From Methanoculleus thermophilus (lineage in GTDB: Archaea; Halobacteriota; Methanomicrobia; Methanomicrobiales; Methanoculleaceae): a stretch of 64,000 nucleotides of DNA. Each line of letters starts with the position of its first letter. The first letter of the stretch is position 1. This document shows positions 17,172-25,454 of this stretch, piece by piece. The notes under the pieces are model-generated. The model was given only the letters and a program-made list of their open reading frames with translations, was not told the DNA's origin and did no database searches. The stretch is from NCBI RefSeq assembly GCF_001571405.1, contig NZ_BCNX01000003.1:248001-312000 (forward strand), written 5' to 3'. Both the position numbers and the translations under genes were made by a program.

Positions 17172-17726
17172 ATGAAGCCGCATGGGATGTCCGGCCGCCC
17201 ACCCGGTGCACAATTCTACCTCCTGCTGGCTTTATCCGCTCTCCTCCTCATCCCCTGCTTTGCTTCGGCCGCAACACCCCCGCCGCTCCCGGATCATGTC
17301 ATCTCGGTATCGGACGACACCCTCTCCCGGAGTGAAGACCTCGAGATCTCCGCCGTATGGGATCGGGATGTGAGTCTCTACCGTCCTCCGGAGAGCCTCT
17401 ATCTACAGATCTACAGCGCCTCCTCCGGCTCGCTCATCGCAGGGTATACAATCCCGGAGGACAAACATGCAGCATCTGAAGAGAACATACGGTACTTCCG
17501 CGGGCTTATCCCCTCCTCGGAGCTGCCTGCGGACAGGCTCACGCTCGTCGTGACTGACCCGGTCTCCGGCGCTGATGCTCGTATGCTGGTCAACGTCACC
17601 GAGACAGGGCCGGATTTCCCGGATGTCCATATGCAGAGGTCTGCTGATACTCTCTTCGCCCTGGTTGCTGTGTTCCTCCTGATTCTCCTCAGTACCGTTC
17701 TGGGCCTCCTGATCAGGCGGTCGTGA
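17172..17726 (+). CDS. Cell-surface protein, signal peptide plus C-terminal membrane anchor
   Basis: About 184 residues from ATG 17172 (ATG 17187 is an alternative). An N-terminal hydrophobic stretch ending in ASAATPPPLP is a likely signal peptide. A beta-rich extracellular domain of about 110 residues follows (DHVISVSDDTLSRSEDLEIS, then GYTIPED and LTLVVTDPVSGADARMLVNV). A C-terminal transmembrane helix (LFALVAVFLLILLSTVLGLL) ends in a short basic tail. The domain pattern resembles the MG2-like or Ig-like domains of methanogen surface proteins. The function is unknown. Confidence 0.65.
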   Translation: MKPHGMSGRPPGAQFYLLLALSALLLIPCFASAATPPPLPDHVISVSDDTLSRSEDLEISAVWDRDVSLYRPPESLYLQIYSASSGSLIAGYTIPEDKHAASEENIRYFRGLIPSSELPADRLTLVVTDPVSGADARMLVNVTETGPDFPDVHMQRSADTLFALVAVFLLILLSTVLGLLIRRS

Positions 17727-17810
17727 GGAAAGACCGCTCAAGGGACCGCGATTCTATCGGATCTTCACCATCGGTTTACTTAATGTCTGCGGCAACCAAC
17801 TAGTATTAAA

Positions 17811-20450
17811 GTGATACGCGAACCGTCAGTCAAAAAAGTCCTCTACTGGTGCGATCAGTGCAACGTCCCTCTCATTGGACGCACCTGTGCCTGCAAGACG
17901 CGCACAAGAGAGGTTCCGCTCCTGCAGCCGTACGATGTCCGCCCCGCCCTTGCGGCGGATATGGCTCTCATCCGGCGGCTTCTTGCGGAGCGGTTCGGTG
18001 ATGTCCCCCTGCCCCACGTCGTGCTCTTAAACAAGACCGGGGGCACCGACCGGGCCGACCTCGTGATCGTGCACGGCGAGCGGTTCGGCTGGCTCACGTT
18101 CGATCCGGTCTCCCGAAAATTCAGCCTTGATATCGCTCCCGAAGCCCTCTCGTACATCCTGCCGCATGCAACCCGGGGGATCATCGACCTTGAGGCCGAA
18201 CCCGCAGTGATTGCCCATCGGGGGCGTATCGGTGGAAAACGATTCCCCTTAAAAGACCCTGTTCCCGACGGGACGGTCATCGTCGCCTACAAGAACCGGT
18301 TCGGCACCGGTGTCGTCAGGGACGGCCAGGTCCGGGTGAAGGACCTCGCCCCCATCACACCCCGGACCCGGTCCAATCCGGACTGGGAAGTGGTGATCGA
18401 GAAGAACCGCTACCACTTAAAGAACCTTGAGAGGAATGCAATCCGGACCATCAAGAAGCACATGAACGACCGGCCGTGCGTCAACGTCTCGTTCTCCGGC
18501 GGCAAGGACAGCACCGCCGTCCTCCATCTCGCCCGAAAGGCCGGGGTGGAGAAGGCGTTCTTCATCGATACCGGGATCGAACTCCCCGAGACGGTGGAGT
18601 TCGTGGCCTCTCAGGGAGTCGAGATCATCCAAAAAGGCGGCGACTTCTTCCAGGCGGTCGAGAAGGCCGGGCCGCCTGGGAAGGACCACCGCTGGTGCTG
18701 CAAACTCTTAAAACTTCACCCCTTAAAGATCTACCTCGCCGGCACCGGCCCCTGCGTCACGATCCAGGGGAACCGGTGGTATGAGTCCTGGAACCGGGCT
18801 GAGCTCGACGAGACAAGTCAGAATCCGGCAAATCCGCTGCAGTTGAATATCTCACCGATCCGGAGCTGGCGGGCGCTCGAGGTCTTCCTTTACCTCTGGT
18901 GGCAGAAGGTCCCAATAAACCCGCTTTACGATATGGGCCTTGAGCGGATAGGCTGTTACCTCTGCCCGGCGGCACTCGAGAGCGAGTACGAGGGTCTCCG
19001 CGTGATGCACCCTGAACTGACAGACCGCTGGGACGAATTCCTTATCAGGTGGGCGGAGAAGAATGGGCTGCCGGAGGCCTATCACCGCTGGGGACTCTGG
19101 CGGTGGCGGGCACTGCCCCCGAAGATGCGCGAACTCTGCAGGGAGTGGGGTATCGGCGTGAATGACGACTTCACTCTGAAGGAGGACCCGGCAAGAAAGA
19201 GGGCGGAGGTGGCAACGACGAAGACGATGGAGACCCATAAGCCGGCACCGCCGGCCGAGACTGAGTTTACTCCCGATCAGATCCGGAAGGACTTCCCGAT
19301 CCTCGGCGACATCATATACCTCGACAATGCAGCGACGAGTTTCTCACCGGAACCGGTGGTGAATGCATTCGTCGAGTTCGAGCACAATTACCGGGCGAAC
19401 GTCGGGCGGGGTGTCCACCGCCTGACCCGGATCGCGACGCAACGCTACTGGCACGCCCACGAGAAGGTGGCCCGGTTCATCGGCGGGGAGGCGGGGTTGA
19501 CGGTCTTTACGAAGAACGCCACCGAGGCAATAAACATGGTCGCGCAGGGGCTCTCTTGGAAGCCGGGTGACCGTGTGGTGACCACAATCCTGGAGCACCA
19601 CTCAAACCTCCTCCCCTGGCGGATGCTGGCAAAGCAGGGGGTCGCGCTCGACGTGATCGGGATCGACGCCGATTATGAGCTCGATCTTGCGGCGCTTGAG
19701 AAGATCCTCTCCGGGGGCAGCGTCCGGCTCGTCGCCGTCACTCACGCCTCAAACGTCCTCGGCGTGGTAACGCCGATCCAGAAGATCGCAAACCTCTGCC
19801 GGGAGCACGGCGCCCTCTTCCTGGTGGACGGAGCGCAGTCCCTGCCGCACATGCCGGTCAACGTGCGAGACCTCGGCTGCGACTTCCTCTGCTTTGCAGG
19901 GCACAAGATGTTCGGGCCGACCGGGACCGGGGTCCTCTGGATGCGGGATCTCCTCCTCGAGCCCCCGACCCTCGGCGGCGGCATGGTCACGAGCGTGACC
20001 GTGGAAGGTTACGATCCGGCGGAGGGCTACCAGCGCTATGAGGCCGGGACGCCGAACGTCGGGGGCGGGATCGCGCTCGGCGTCGCCGTGGATTATCTTG
20101 CGGCGATCGGCATGGAGAAGATCCACCGGCACGAGGAGCGCCTGACCGCCCGGCTGATCGAGGGGCTCTCCGCGATAGACGGGGTCACGGTCTACGCCGG
20201 GAAAGACCCGCATACCCGGATCGGGGTTGTCTCGTTCACCATCGACGGCATCCACCCGCAGGAGGTCGCGCAGATGCTCGACGAGGAGGCGGATATCATG
20301 GTGCGGTCGGGGCACCACTGCTGCCAGCCGCTGATGGAGCACCTCGGCCTCCCGGAGGGGACGGTCCGGGCGAGCATGGCGGCCTACACGACCGAGCAGG
20401 AGATCGACCTCCTGATCGCGGCCGTCGACGAGATCAGCCGGGGACGGTAG
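17811..20450 (+). CDS. PP-loop (PAPS reductase family) / cysteine desulfurase fusion protein
   Basis: An 879-residue two-enzyme fusion. The N-terminal part has a zinc-finger-like cluster (C14, C17, C26, C28), a region about 80-200 that may be PUA-like, then the PP-loop SFSGGKDSTAVL (about residues 226-237) of the PAPS reductase/ATP pyrophosphatase family. The C-terminal part (about 490-879) is a SufS-type cysteine desulfurase: LDNAATSFSP, the PLP lysine in AGHKMFGP (about 695), and the active-site Cys in GHHCCQP (about 833). Such desulfurases take sulfur from cysteine as a persulfide. The fusion suggests direct sulfur hand-off to a substrate adenylated by the PP-loop domain. That is inference; sulfate reduction is the conventional label. 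The start is GTG 17811. Confidence 0.85.
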   Translation: MIREPSVKKVLYWCDQCNVPLIGRTCACKTRTREVPLLQPYDVRPALAADMALIRRLLAERFGDVPLPHVVLLNKTGGTDRADLVIVHGERFGWLTFDPVSRKFSLDIAPEALSYILPHATRGIIDLEAEPAVIAHRGRIGGKRFPLKDPVPDGTVIVAYKNRFGTGVVRDGQVRVKDLAPITPRTRSNPDWEVVIEKNRYHLKNLERNAIRTIKKHMNDRPCVNVSFSGGKDSTAVLHLARKAGVEKAFFIDTGIELPETVEFVASQGVEIIQKGGDFFQAVEKAGPPGKDHRWCCKLLKLHPLKIYLAGTGPCVTIQGNRWYESWNRAELDETSQNPANPLQLNISPIRSWRALEVFLYLWWQKVPINPLYDMGLERIGCYLCPAALESEYEGLRVMHPELTDRWDEFLIRWAEKNGLPEAYHRWGLWRWRALPPKMRELCREWGIGVNDDFTLKEDPARKRAEVATTKTMETHKPAPPAETEFTPDQIRKDFPILGDIIYLDNAATSFSPEPVVNAFVEFEHNYRANVGRGVHRLTRIATQRYWHAHEKVARFIGGEAGLTVFTKNATEAINMVAQGLSWKPGDRVVTTILEHHSNLLPWRMLAKQGVALDVIGIDADYELDLAALEKILSGGSVRLVAVTHASNVLGVVTPIQKIANLCREHGALFLVDGAQSLPHMPVNVRDLGCDFLCFAGHKMFGPTGTGVLWMRDLLLEPPTLGGGMVTSVTVEGYDPAEGYQRYEAGTPNVGGGIALGVAVDYLAAIGMEKIHRHEERLTARLIEGLSAIDGVTVYAGKDPHTRIGVVSFTIDGIHPQEVAQMLDEEADIMVRSGHHCCQPLMEHLGLPEGTVRASMAAYTTEQEIDLLIAAVDEISRGR

Positions 20451-20764
20451 GGCTGGCCCTCTCAATTTCTTGAACCCACAATTTTTCAGTAATTGCAACT
20501 AGCCGTGTTCTAATTGGAACGGTGGCTGTATAATCCACAAGTCGAGGTAAATACTCCTGAACACTGCCGATTTTAGGCATACGCAGTGACCGAAGCGAGA
20601 GAAGATTTATCGCCAATTAAGGGTGGGCGATGGGCGGAACGCGCGGAGTTCAAGCACCATTGGGTGAGAGAAGCGGCACCGTCCATTACAGAATGAAGTT
20701 TCTACCAGTCGAATGATCGGTAAAACCCCGGTGCACTGGACCGTGGGGATATCGCAATAGGGGG
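20451..20764. other. Intergenic region, no gene seen
   Basis: The stretch lies between the fusion gene and a NadE fragment. A 60-codon open frame on the minus strand (up to 20616) matches nothing I know. It is AT-richer than its neighbours around 20470-20620, which can mark decayed or acquired DNA. No tRNA or strong hairpin is seen. A GCGGAGTTCAAGC sequence near 20640-20656 resembles one inside the NadE fragment near 20985, possibly a short duplication remnant. Confidence 0.3.
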
Positions 20765-21088
20765 TTGAACCGAAAGCATCCCGTCATCCCCGAACGGGTG
20801 CTCGAGAAGCCCCCCTCCGCGGAGCTCAGGCCCGGCCAGACCGATCTTGAGACCCTCCCTCCATATGACCTCCTCGACGCCATCCTCTACCGCTACGTTG
20901 ACTGCTCTGAGTCGCCGGAGGAGATCATCGCTGCCGGCTACCCGGCGGAAAACGTCTATCGGGTCATCCAGATGGTTCATTCGGCGGAGTTCAAGCGTCG
21001 GCAGGCCGCACCAGGGCTCAAAGTGAGTGGGAGATCCTTTGGTGTCGATTGGCATATGCCGATCGCCGCTAAACCCTGGTGGCGCTGA
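20765..21088 (+). pseudogene. nadE: NAD+ synthetase (NadE) C-terminal fragment
   Basis: About 107 codons that match only the last part of glutamine-dependent or ammonia-dependent NAD+ synthetase: the KPPSAELRPGQTD motif, YDLLDAILY, then the FKRRQAAPGLKVS and RSFGVDWHMPIA ending. The ATP-binding PP-loop and the rest of the synthetase domain are absent, and stop codons precede the fragment. It cannot be an active enzyme. Its TGA overlaps the ATG of the next gene (TGATG), so if transcribed it could be translationally coupled to it. The reading frame remains intact, suggesting recent decay or a retained small product. Confidence 0.72.
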
Positions 21089-21795
21089 TGATGGCACACC
21101 TTGCCGACGACCTGCTTGCGATCTATGGCGCCCTCCGTGGAGCATTCGGCCACCAGCACTGGTGGCCGGCAGAGACGGCGTTTGAAGCGATGATCGGTGC
21201 AATCCTTGCCCAGAATGTCTCCTGGAAGAACGCGGCAAAGGCCGTCCGCAACCTGGAGGATGCCGGGATGCTCGATCCGGAACTGCTTGCCGCCGCCGAT
21301 ACGGCAGAGATTGCCCGGCTGATCGTCCCGTCCCGGTTCTACAACCAGAAGGCCGAGCGGGTCCGCGAGTTTGCCCGGGTCTATGTTGCTGAGTTTGGGG
21401 CTGATCCAGTAGCAATGGCGGCCGCAGAGACCGGAGCCCTGCGCAGGCGCCTGCTCTCGATAAAGGGGCTTGGAAAGGAGACGGTGGACTCGATCCTCTT
21501 GTATGCCTGCAGTAAGCCTATCTTCGTTGTCGATGCCTACACCCGCCGGATCTTCTCGCGCTACGGTCTTTTGCCGGCGGGAGCGTCGTACGATCTGATG
21601 CAGCGCTTCTTTATGGAGAATCTCGCTCCGGATGTGGAACTCTTCAACGATTACCACGCCCAGATCGTTTTCCTGGGAAACAACATCTGCAAAAAGTCGC
21701 CGCTCTGCGCTCGCTGCCCCATCCAGGAGGTCCACGAATCCCTTTGGTGTGCTGAAGGGATGGGAGCGAAAGATTGGAATTCTGGGGGAGATTGA
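21088..21795 (+). CDS. Helix-hairpin-helix DNA glycosylase, endonuclease III-like
   Basis: A 235-residue HhH-GPD superfamily protein. AMIGAILAQNVSWKNAAKAV near residue 35 is the glycosylase core, LLSIKGLGKETVDSILLYA (about 130-148) is the HhH with Lys in the lyase position, and VDAYTRRIFSRYG has the catalytic Asp. The Fe-S loop near the C-terminus reads C-x6-C-x2-C with a fourth Cys 11 residues on instead of 6, so the cluster geometry may differ. This branch is common in archaea as a second Nth-like protein of uncertain base specificity. It overlaps the NadE fragment stop by one base. Confidence 0.83.
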   Translation: MMAHLADDLLAIYGALRGAFGHQHWWPAETAFEAMIGAILAQNVSWKNAAKAVRNLEDAGMLDPELLAAADTAEIARLIVPSRFYNQKAERVREFARVYVAEFGADPVAMAAAETGALRRRLLSIKGLGKETVDSILLYACSKPIFVVDAYTRRIFSRYGLLPAGASYDLMQRFFMENLAPDVELFNDYHAQIVFLGNNICKKSPLCARCPIQEVHESLWCAEGMGAKDWNSGGD

Positions 21796-21982
21796 CTGGA
21801 CACCCTATCTTCGATCCCCCAGGAGTTCTTCTGAACCTAATTCAAAGGGTGGATCCAGGTGACGATTCTCGATTCCGGTCTGTGGGTGCTGTGCTCCTGC
21901 TGATGCGGGACAGATTACCCTGGATCACCCTGAGAAACAAAGCAATCATTAAATAATTGTCTCACAATCCTTTAATTCTGGT

Positions 21983-22183
21983 ATGACAGACGAGATTAAG
22001 CGCATGATCGATTTAATCATCGAAAAGCGGTCGAATGGAAACGAAGTGTTAAAGAATACGACCCGGACAAAGTTGATCATCAAGGGATTCAATCCGGATC
22101 GCTGGACGTCGCAGTCCGAGGACGACCCGGCAAAGATTGCAGAACTCAAGCAGATCGCCCGTGATATGGGTATCGAACTCTAG
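21983..22183 (+). CDS. Small conserved protein upstream of FIST gene
   Basis: A 66-residue, mostly helical protein without signal or membrane segments. I do not recognise a named family. It begins with an amphipathic helix (EIKRMIDLIIEKRSNGNEVL), has a central NTTRTKLIIKGFNPDRW strand-turn, and ends in a second helix. A TATA-like TTAAATAAT at about 21949-21957 lies roughly 30 nt before the ATG, and no ribosome site is seen, so the mRNA is probably leaderless. The FIST gene follows directly, so a shared function is likely. Confidence 0.65.
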   Translation: MTDEIKRMIDLIIEKRSNGNEVLKNTTRTKLIIKGFNPDRWTSQSEDDPAKIAELKQIARDMGIEL

Positions 22184-22192
22184 GTGGTTTTC

Positions 22193-23299
22193 ATGAGCGT
22201 TAGTACCGCTACTACAATGGCATCATCAGTTGAACAGGCTGTCGACGATATTAAGGGACAGTTTGGTGAAATTTCCCCTAATCTGGTACTTTTCTTTGCA
22301 TCATCCCGATACGATCCGGCGTTGATCAGCCGGGGGATGCACGATGCGTTCCCTGGCGCGCAGGTCATCGGCTGCTCGACCGCCGGGGAGATCGCCAGCG
22401 GTCGAGTCCTGAAGGATGCGATTGTGGCGATGGCGTTTGACGAGCGGACCGTCAGCGGCGTTGCATGCAGTGTCGTTACCGACGTCACCTCCCCTGACTC
22501 ACTTATGGGTGCAGTCCGGGAGATTGAAGAGAAGATCGGTGCGCCGCTCCGCGACCTCGATTTCAGGAAGTACGTGGGACTGATCTTGATCGACGGTTTG
22601 AGCGGCGCAGAAGAGCATGTGATGGACCGGCTTGGCGACCTCACCAATGTGGTCTTCATCGGCGGCTCTGCAGGCGACGATCTCAAGTTCCAATCGACCT
22701 ATGTCTACCTGAATGGGGAGGCATACACCAACGCGGCTGTTCTTGCACTCCTCAAGCCCGTCGGTGAGTTCGGGATCATCAAGACCCAGAGTTTCCGGCC
22801 GCTCGGGATCACCCTTGTGCCGACGAAGGTGAACGAAGAGCGTCGGGAGGTCATCGAGTTCAACAACATGCCTGCGGCGGTCGCATATGCCCGGGCTCTC
22901 GGTGTGTCCGTAGAGGAGGCGCCGAAGAGATTCATGCACAACCCCGTTGGGCTTGTGACCGGCGACGACTTCTTCGTCCGGAGCCCCCGGAAGATCGAGG
23001 GCGAGAGCATTCTCTTCTACTGTATGGTCAAGGAAGGGATGGATCTTGCGCTGCTGGAGTCGACGGATATCGTCGCGGACACCCGGAAGGCCGTCGAGGA
23101 GAAGGTTCGGCAGCTGGGAGGGGCCTCTGCTCTTATCAACTTCCACTGCATTCTTCGGGCGCTGGAACTCGAGGAGATCGGACATAACGAGGCGTATGGC
23201 TCAATATTTGCTGACATTCCGACGATCGGGTTCTCCACCTACGGTGAAGAGTACATCGGGCACATCAACCAGACCTCGACGATGTTGCTCTTCAAATAA
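22193..23299 (+). CDS. FIST domain signal-sensing protein
   Basis: A 368-residue cytoplasmic protein with FIST_N (about residues 30-215; PALISRGMHDAFPGAQVIGCSTAGEI and FIGGSAGDD are typical) and FIST_C (about 220-365; MVKEGMDLALLESTDIV and the final GFSTYGEEYIG). FIST domains are predicted small-ligand (possibly amino acid) sensors, usually attached to or beside signalling outputs. Here no kinase, GGDEF or methyl-accepting domain is fused. The start is set at ATG 22193; a GTG three codons earlier also fits. It forms an operon with the 66-residue protein before it. Confidence 0.88.
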   Translation: MSVSTATTMASSVEQAVDDIKGQFGEISPNLVLFFASSRYDPALISRGMHDAFPGAQVIGCSTAGEIASGRVLKDAIVAMAFDERTVSGVACSVVTDVTSPDSLMGAVREIEEKIGAPLRDLDFRKYVGLILIDGLSGAEEHVMDRLGDLTNVVFIGGSAGDDLKFQSTYVYLNGEAYTNAAVLALLKPVGEFGIIKTQSFRPLGITLVPTKVNEERREVIEFNNMPAAVAYARALGVSVEEAPKRFMHNPVGLVTGDDFFVRSPRKIEGESILFYCMVKEGMDLALLESTDIVADTRKAVEEKVRQLGGASALINFHCILRALELEEIGHNEAYGSIFADIPTIGFSTYGEEYIGHINQTSTMLLFK

Positions 23300-23546
23300 C
23301 GTCTCCTTAAAACTTTGCTGCTATCCCGTCTGTTCACTCAGGATGGCCCAACCCGGAAAGGACCGGATCCGGGCCATCCCGGCACCCGATAGGCCAATCC
23401 CAAAGGTAAAAAAGGTCTGGTAACAATTTGCTGGAGATGGCGAAGACGAGACCAAAGTAGAGTCTTCAGCAACGTCTCCTGCCCATATGATGGCAAACGC
23501 TATCTTACTCTCCGGTCAACAATACTATATTGGGTTTTGTGGCGCA

Positions 23547-25361
23547 ATGGATTCAAAATACGCCGTTCTTGAGAAATACTTCGGTTATACCTCGTTTCTC
23601 CCCGGCCAGGAAGAGATCATCGACGCCGTCCTCGCCGGGCGCGACGTCCTCGCCGTCATGGCAACGGGGGGCGGCAAATCGCTCTGCTATCAACTTCCCG
23701 CCCTTGTCTTTGGGGGGCTTACGGTCGTCGTCTCTCCGCTCATTGCGTTGATGAAAGATCAGGTCGACAGCCTCCGGGCAAACGGGATCCCGGCGGCGAC
23801 GATTAACAGTTCGCTCGGTTATGGAGAGCAGAGGATCATCGAGCGGGTGATCCTCGAAGGCCGCATCCGGATCCTCTATGTCTCACCGGAACGGGCCGTG
23901 CAGCCGTTCTTCCTCTCTCTCCTTGCAAAAGCAGATCTCCGGCTGGTTGCGATCGACGAGGCGCACTGCATCTCCATGTGGGGGCACAACTTCCGGCCGG
24001 AATACCGTCGGCTCCGGGTGCTCAAGGAACGGTTCCCTGCCGTCCCCATCATCGCCCTGACCGCGACCGCCATCCCCGCCGTCCAGAACGACATCGTGGT
24101 CCAGCTTGCCCTGAAGAATCCGGCCCGGTTCATCGGAAGTTTCAACCGGAAGAACCTCATGTATCGGGTGGTACCGAAGGCCCGATACTTCCCGAGGCTT
24201 GTTGCGTACTTGCATGAGCACCAAAACGACGCCGGTATCATCTACTGCTTCTCCCAGAAGGCGACGGAAGAACTCGCGGAAAAACTTCAGAAGGAAGGGT
24301 TCTCCGCGCTCCCCTACCATGCCGGCCTCCCCGATGATGTTCGTGCGGAGCACCAGGAGGCCTTCATCCGTGGCGATGTCATGATCATCTGCGCCACCGT
24401 CGCTTTTGGCATGGGAATCAACAAACCGGACGTCCGGTTTGTCATTCATACCGACCTCCCCAGAGATCTCGAGTCCTACTACCAGGAGACCGGCAGGGCC
24501 GGAAGAGACGGGGAGGCGGCCGACTGCATCCTCTTCTACAGCCGGGGCGATTACGGCACGATCCGGTACCTCATCGAGAAGGAATACAACGATCCGGCGC
24601 AGAAAGACATCGCCTATCGGAAAGCAGGGATGATGCTCGACTACTGCGAGACGACCGGGTGCCGGAGAAAGTTCCTGCTCACCTACTTTGGTGAGGCGTA
24701 TCCGGAGGAGCGGTGCGGTGGGTGCGACCGGTGCGAGACCCCCGTGAAGGTCTTTGACGGGACGGAGGTTGCAACGACCATCATCACCTGTATTCGCGGA
24801 ATCGGGGAGCGGTTTGGGGCATCCTACGTCGTCGATGTGCTGACCGGGTCGAAGAGTGCACGAATTCGCGAAAACGGACACGATACCCTGCCGGTCTACA
24901 ACTCCGGCAGGGGATACACTCGTGACCAGTGGCTGCGGTTTGTCCAGGAGATGGTCCAAAAAGGGTTCATCACATCGACCGGCGGGCGGTATCCGGTTCT
25001 GGTGTTAAACGACCGGAGCCGTGCGGTGCTCAAGGGCGAACTTCCCGTGCCGCTCACCGAGCCGGGTCCGGAGGGTGTTATCGCATTGAGAGCCGAGGCC
25101 GACTACGATGAAGCCCTCTTTCTCCGGCTCCGCCGGCTCCGAAAGATCCTTGCCGACCTCGATCATCTCCCGCCGTTTGCCGTCTTCCACGACCGGAGCC
25201 TCAAAGAGATGGCGAAGTACTATCCCCGCACCGGCGTCGATCTCCTCCGAATCTACGGCGTCAGTGAGGCGAAGCTCCAGCGCTACGGCAGAAAGTTCCT
25301 CGATGCAATCGATAAACACTGTATCGAGCACGGGATCGGGCTGGATCGCCGTCGCGGATGA
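23547..25361 (+). CDS. recQ: ATP-dependent DNA helicase RecQ
   Basis: A 604-residue superfamily 2 helicase that unwinds DNA 3' to 5' in recombination and repair. Helicase motif I is MATGGGKSLCYQLPAL (about residue 37), motif II is DEAHC, and motif V/VI are FGMGINKPDVRFVIH and QETGRAGRDG. A RecQ zinc-binding cluster (CGGCDRCETP) precedes a winged-helix region (about 410-515) and a C-terminal HRDC domain (PFAVFHDRSLKEMA). The start ATG 23547 gives the standard N-terminus; the frame is open further upstream without support. Confidence 0.95.
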   Translation: MDSKYAVLEKYFGYTSFLPGQEEIIDAVLAGRDVLAVMATGGGKSLCYQLPALVFGGLTVVVSPLIALMKDQVDSLRANGIPAATINSSLGYGEQRIIERVILEGRIRILYVSPERAVQPFFLSLLAKADLRLVAIDEAHCISMWGHNFRPEYRRLRVLKERFPAVPIIALTATAIPAVQNDIVVQLALKNPARFIGSFNRKNLMYRVVPKARYFPRLVAYLHEHQNDAGIIYCFSQKATEELAEKLQKEGFSALPYHAGLPDDVRAEHQEAFIRGDVMIICATVAFGMGINKPDVRFVIHTDLPRDLESYYQETGRAGRDGEAADCILFYSRGDYGTIRYLIEKEYNDPAQKDIAYRKAGMMLDYCETTGCRRKFLLTYFGEAYPEERCGGCDRCETPVKVFDGTEVATTIITCIRGIGERFGASYVVDVLTGSKSARIRENGHDTLPVYNSGRGYTRDQWLRFVQEMVQKGFITSTGGRYPVLVLNDRSRAVLKGELPVPLTEPGPEGVIALRAEADYDEALFLRLRRLRKILADLDHLPPFAVFHDRSLKEMAKYYPRTGVDLLRIYGVSEAKLQRYGRKFLDAIDKHCIEHGIGLDRRRG

Positions 25362-25363
25362 TT

Positions 25364-25380
25364 CCGGGTTTGAATCCCGG
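25364..25380 (+). repeat. tRNA T-arm-like hairpin just after recQ
   Basis: Directly after the recQ stop, CCGGG-TTTGAAT-CCCGG forms a 5-bp stem with a 7-nt loop very like a tRNA T arm, followed by an acceptor-like CAACGCG. No D arm or anticodon arm precedes it, since that DNA is recQ coding sequence. It may be a fragment left by integration at a tRNA, a terminator-type hairpin, or chance. Confidence 0.3.
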
Positions 25381-25454
25381 CAACGCGCCTTCCAATCATT
25401 CTCAACTCGATGCGTTAATGAGTGTAGAGCACCAACGCGGAATGCAACGGCATT

